Assembly (NCBI GenBank): GCA_963781775.1
Contig: CAWAHE010000014.1
Coordinates: 1-64,000, forward strand
Source of the DNA: CAVSRC01 sp963781775
GTDB taxonomy: Bacteria > Pseudomonadota > Alphaproteobacteria > Rhizobiales > Kaistiaceae
Length of the DNA: 64,000 nucleotides
Reading direction: 5' to 3'
The translations under genes were made by a program, and so were the position numbers. Positions 61,448-64,000 of this stretch are shown one piece after another. Position 1 is the stretch's first letter. Each line of letters opens with the position of its first letter. The notes beneath the pieces were generated by a model. That model was not told where the DNA came from, ran no database searches, and saw nothing but the letters and a program-made list of their open reading frames with translations.

Positions 61448-61660
61448 TCAGTGGACCGCCGACACCATCCTGCTATTGGGCGCGCCGATCAGTCGGAGGG
61501 TTTCCGGATCCCAGACGTGCCATTGCCCGCATGCGGGACAGGCAACGCTGATAGGCTCCGTTACCGAGAGAAGGCCCGAACGGACGAACACCGGACTACC
61601 CGTCGTCGGGCACCGCGCCGTCTGGGGACCATCGAACAGCCTTGTCGTGACGTCTTCCAT
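61448..61660 (-). CDS. zinc-ribbon-like microprotein
   Basis: A 70-residue protein with RCPTTGSPVFVRSGL and ISVACPACGQWHVWDPET, a split ribbon with Cys17, Cys41 and Cys44 plus a histidine three residues on. This layout recalls small rhizobial proteins with C-P-x-T-G and C-P-A-C-x-x-x-H motifs, of unknown function. GAGGGG precedes the ATG. The frames on the opposite strand here look like shadows. About 280 nt on its downstream side and 254 nt on its upstream side hold no clear gene. Confidence 0.6.
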   Translation of the reverse strand: MEDVTTRLFDGPQTARCPTTGSPVFVRSGLLSVTEPISVACPACGQWHVWDPETLRLIGAPNSRMVSAVH

Positions 61661-61914
61661 GATTGCCGCCCCTCATGCGGAATCCAGCACAGGTCGTAGT
61701 ATCAACGCGAAAAATGATCAAAAGGACTCAGCAAGACGAAGACAAGGATAGAGCCTCGCGCGCGCCGATTATGTCCAGAACTGCACAACCACGGCGGTCA
61801 GTCTTTCCGCCGATGGACGCAGCGCGATCAGGGTCCCGCCGACGCCACGCGCTCCCCAGCCGGAACGCACATAGATGCGGCTCTTTTCTGCGAGCGCGCG
61901 CACCTGCATGCCGT
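61661..61914. other. gap with no supported gene
   Basis: A minus-strand frame at 61769-61909 could encode a 46-residue basic peptide starting MQVRALAEKSRIYV, just downstream of the epimerase gene, but it has no ribosome site and no recognisable family. Nothing else was seen here. Confidence 0.3.
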
Positions 61915-62919
61915 CTACAAGACGCTGAAGCCCTTCACGAAGGGATCGCGGTCGTCGAGGAAGATCGTGTTGTGGCCGGTGATCCACGCCTGCCCGGCGA
62001 CCGAAGGCACGATCGCGGCATAGTCGCCGACGGTCGTGGTTTTCTCGACGCGGCCGCGGAACAGGCTGCCGATGATCGATTCGTGGATGAAGTCGTCGCC
62101 GACGTGCAAGTCGCCGCGGGCGGCAAGCTGGGCGATACGCGCCGAGGTTCCGGTGCCGCAAGGCGAGCGGTCGATGGCCTTGTCGCCGTAAAATACGGCG
62201 TTGCGGGCGTCGGCCTCCGGGTGGTGCGGCTTGCCGGCCCACAGCACGTGGCGGATACCGGTGATGGTCGGATTCTCGGGATGAACAAACGCGTATTTTG
62301 CGTTGACCAGATCGCGGACGATCGGCGACAGGCGCTGGATATCGAAGGCGGAGATCGCGTCGAGATCGCGATAGGTCTCCTGCGGCTCGATGATGACGTA
62401 GAAATTGCCGCCATAGGCGACGTCGAAAGCGAGCAAGCCGAAATCCGGCACGTCCACCGACAGACCGGTGGAATGGAGGAAGGACGGCACGTTGACGATG
62501 CGCACCTCGACGACGTGGCCGAGGTTGTCGCGGGTGTATTCCGCCTCGACGATGCCGGCCGGGACCTCCAGGCGGAGGTGGCCTTCGCGCTTCGGGGTTA
62601 CCAGCCCCTCCTCGAGCAGCACGGTGACGGTGCCGATGGTGCCATGACCGCACATCGGCAGGCAGCCCGAGGTCTCGATGAAGACCAGCGCGGCGTCGGT
62701 GTCGTCGCGCAGCGGTTCGTAGAGGACCGAGCCTGACATCACGTCGTGGCCCCGCGGCTCGAACATCAGGCCGGTGCGGATCCAGTCGTAGTCGCGGATG
62801 AAGTGCTGGCGCTTCTCGCTCATGGTGGCGCCCTTGAGCGGCGGGCCGCCGCCGGCGACGACACGTACCGGATTGCCGGCCGTGTGCGCGTCGATGCAGA
62901 AGAAGGTGTGGCGGCTCAC
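61915..62919 (-). CDS. 4-hydroxyproline 2-epimerase (proline racemase family)
   Basis: Converts trans-4-hydroxy-L-proline to cis-4-hydroxy-D-proline, the first step of its breakdown. The 334-residue protein has the family opening FFCIDAHTAGNPVRVVAGG and both catalytic cysteines, Cys90 in LPMCGHGTIGT and Cys254 in DRSPCGTGTSARIA. The two-cysteine form separates it from 3-hydroxyproline dehydratases, which carry Thr at the second site. The start overlaps the stop of the upstream dehydrogenase gene by ATGA. Confidence 0.93.
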   Translation of the reverse strand: MSRHTFFCIDAHTAGNPVRVVAGGGPPLKGATMSEKRQHFIRDYDWIRTGLMFEPRGHDVMSGSVLYEPLRDDTDAALVFIETSGCLPMCGHGTIGTVTVLLEEGLVTPKREGHLRLEVPAGIVEAEYTRDNLGHVVEVRIVNVPSFLHSTGLSVDVPDFGLLAFDVAYGGNFYVIIEPQETYRDLDAISAFDIQRLSPIVRDLVNAKYAFVHPENPTITGIRHVLWAGKPHHPEADARNAVFYGDKAIDRSPCGTGTSARIAQLAARGDLHVGDDFIHESIIGSLFRGRVEKTTTVGDYAAIVPSVAGQAWITGHNTIFLDDRDPFVKGFSVL

Positions 62920-64000
62920 TGGAACCGCTCGATGCCGAAGGGGGCAAGGTTGCGATCGCCGCGCCGGCCGACGAGGTCGGTCACGTGGCGGGCGGTGACC
63001 GCCGACAGGGTCAGGCCAAGATGGCCGTGGCCGAAGGCGAAGACGATGCGCGGATCGCGCGGGTGCGCGCCGATGACGGGCAGCGAATCGGGCGTCGCCG
63101 GCCGGCGGCCCATGAACTCGCGCCCACCCTCATCAGGCAGATTGGGGACGTAGCGGCGCATCTTCTTGCGCATGGCGGCGGCGCGGGCAAAGTTCGGCGG
63201 CGCGTCGACGGCGGCAAGCTCGACCGCCCCGCCGACGCGTAGCCCGTCCTCAAGCGGCGTCGCACAGAAGCCGTGATCGTCGAAGAAGACCGGCAGATCA
63301 AGGGCGATCGGCGGCGTCGGCCAGGTGGTGTTGTAGCCGCGCTCGGCTTCCAGCACGACGCCAAGGCCGAGCTTCTTGACGAGATCGCGCGACCAGACGC
63401 CGCCGGCGACCACGACTGAATCGAAATTCGTTCCGCTGCCATCGGCGGTGACGACGGTGACGCCATTGCCGCTCGGCGCGAGCGCCGAAACTTCGGCGGT
63501 GCGCAACCGGTCGCCCTCGCGCAGCACGGTGCGGAGGCCCTGAAGGATGCCCATCGGGCTCGACACGGTCCAATTCTCCGGCGCAAAGATGGCGCGGGCG
63601 AATTTGCCGGTCAGCGCGGGGACCATCTGGCGGGCATCGGCCGGCGTGACCTCGCGATAGTCGACGCCGTGACGAGCCTTCTCCTTCCACTCGACGACAT
63701 TGTTGCGAAAGCTGGCGTCGCTGTCGAAGATGTGGAGCGCGCCGGTGCGTCGCATGTGGCCGGAGAGGCGGCCGCGGCGGGCAAGCTCCTGATGGTCGGC
63801 GAGCGCGGTTTTCATCAGGAAGCCGAGCGCGGCGGTCGACGCCTCGACCTGGCTCGGCCGGGCGGCGGCGACGAAACGGGCGAGGAACGGAGCCATCGCC
63901 GGAACATCGACCAGGCGGAGCGTCAGCGGGCCGAGCGGATCGAGCATCCAGCCCGGCACGGAGGCCAGAATGCCGGGACGAGCCAGCGGCGAGATAGCCG
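62916..64000 (-). CDS. D-amino-acid dehydrogenase (probable D-hydroxyproline dehydrogenase), 5' end outside the window
   Basis: A flavin-dependent DadA-like oxidoreductase. The window gives about 361 residues without the start; the frame stays open to the edge and reads AISPLARPGILASVPGWMLD, the usual stretch following the N-terminal FAD fold in DadA proteins. Later segments are SVVVAGGVWSRDLVKKLGLG and MGRRPATPDSLPVIGAHPRD, with FAFGHGHLGLTLSAVTARHV near the C-terminus. It overlaps the epimerase gene by 4 nt, so oxidation of cis-4-hydroxy-D-proline is the likely role. Confidence 0.9.
   Translation of the reverse strand, partial: AISPLARPGILASVPGWMLDPLGPLTLRLVDVPAMAPFLARFVAAARPSQVEASTAALGFLMKTALADHQELARRGRLSGHMRRTGALHIFDSDASFRNNVVEWKEKARHGVDYREVTPADARQMVPALTGKFARAIFAPENWTVSSPMGILQGLRTVLREGDRLRTAEVSALAPSGNGVTVVTADGSGTNFDSVVVAGGVWSRDLVKKLGLGVVLEAERGYNTTWPTPPIALDLPVFFDDHGFCATPLEDGLRVGGAVELAAVDAPPNFARAAAMRKKMRRYVPNLPDEGGREFMGRRPATPDSLPVIGAHPRDPRIVFAFGHGHLGLTLSAVTARHVTDLVGRRGDRNLAPFGIERFQ

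Noticed and set aside
61238..61751. Plus-strand open frames of 140-150 residues around the microprotein
   Set aside because: Arg-rich, without ribosome sites or recognisable motifs, and opposite a better-supported zinc-ribbon gene.

Overview
The window is a GC-rich chromosomal segment of an alphaproteobacterium, most likely a member of the Hyphomicrobiales (Rhizobiales). That call rests on gene content and order: a membrane-anchored cytochrome c divergent from kdsB, a yej-type peptide ABC transporter with two binding proteins, a complete Flp/Tad pilus locus, a Bmp-type nucleoside transporter joined to a deo-like salvage cluster, and hydroxyproline catabolism genes. It is inference from protein-level recognition; no rRNA or tRNA gene, CRISPR array, transposase or phage gene was seen.

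Layout. 1-4.3 kb: the start of a GH16 glycoside hydrolase gene, pheA, a small membrane protein and TetR regulator pair with clear operators, kdsB, and a membrane cytochrome c with a Pro/Ala-rich tail. 4.5-12.5 kb: tightly overlapped yejA-yejA-yejB-yejE-x-yejF operon, where x is an unrecognised 107-residue secreted protein. 12.5-17.5 kb: ghrA-like dehydrogenase, a 26-residue membrane peptide, a MarR/cupin divergent pair with two operators, NlpC/P60 hydrolase, a second MarR, and an M17 aminopeptidase. 17.7-29.9 kb: Tad pilus locus, with tadD and the TadE/G-like genes on the plus strand and flp1-flp2-cpaA-B-C-D-E-F-tadB-tadC on the minus strand. 29.9-37.3 kb: assorted metabolic genes, including an orphan PhnD-like binding protein, aldose epimerase, phosphomannomutase, a retropepsin-like protease, an SDR, and an Asp-box protein paired with a MoaD/ThiS-like protein. 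37.3-48.7 kb: nucleoside salvage and uptake (upp, deoB, deoA, a purine nucleoside phosphorylase, cdd, bmpA and its ABC partners), then glk. 48.7-51.2 kb: coxG-coxS-coxM-lysE with no coxL. 51.4-60.4 kb: two RNA methyltransferases, lspA, a frameshifted AceE/transketolase-like gene, a heavy-metal P-type ATPase, an orphan sugar-type ABC ATPase and a DapA-family lyase. 60.4-64 kb: a secreted SH3-domain protein, a zinc-ribbon microprotein, 4-hydroxyproline epimerase and a D-amino-acid (probably D-hydroxyproline) dehydrogenase cut by the window end.

How the genes work together. The Tad set looks sufficient for a Flp pilus: major pilins, prepilin peptidase, secretin and its partners, ATPases, platform proteins and pseudopilins. 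The Bmp transporter, deaminase, phosphorylases, phosphopentomutase and uracil phosphoribosyltransferase form one route from imported nucleosides to ribose phosphate and free bases. The epimerase, dehydrogenase and DapA-family protein could form the first three steps of trans-4-hydroxyproline degradation.

Most worth a second look: the uncharacterised secreted protein embedded in the yej operon, the multi-hairpin leader before bmpA, the Asp-box/MoaD pair, the cox operon lacking its catalytic subunit, and the sharply defined TetR and MarR operator arrays.
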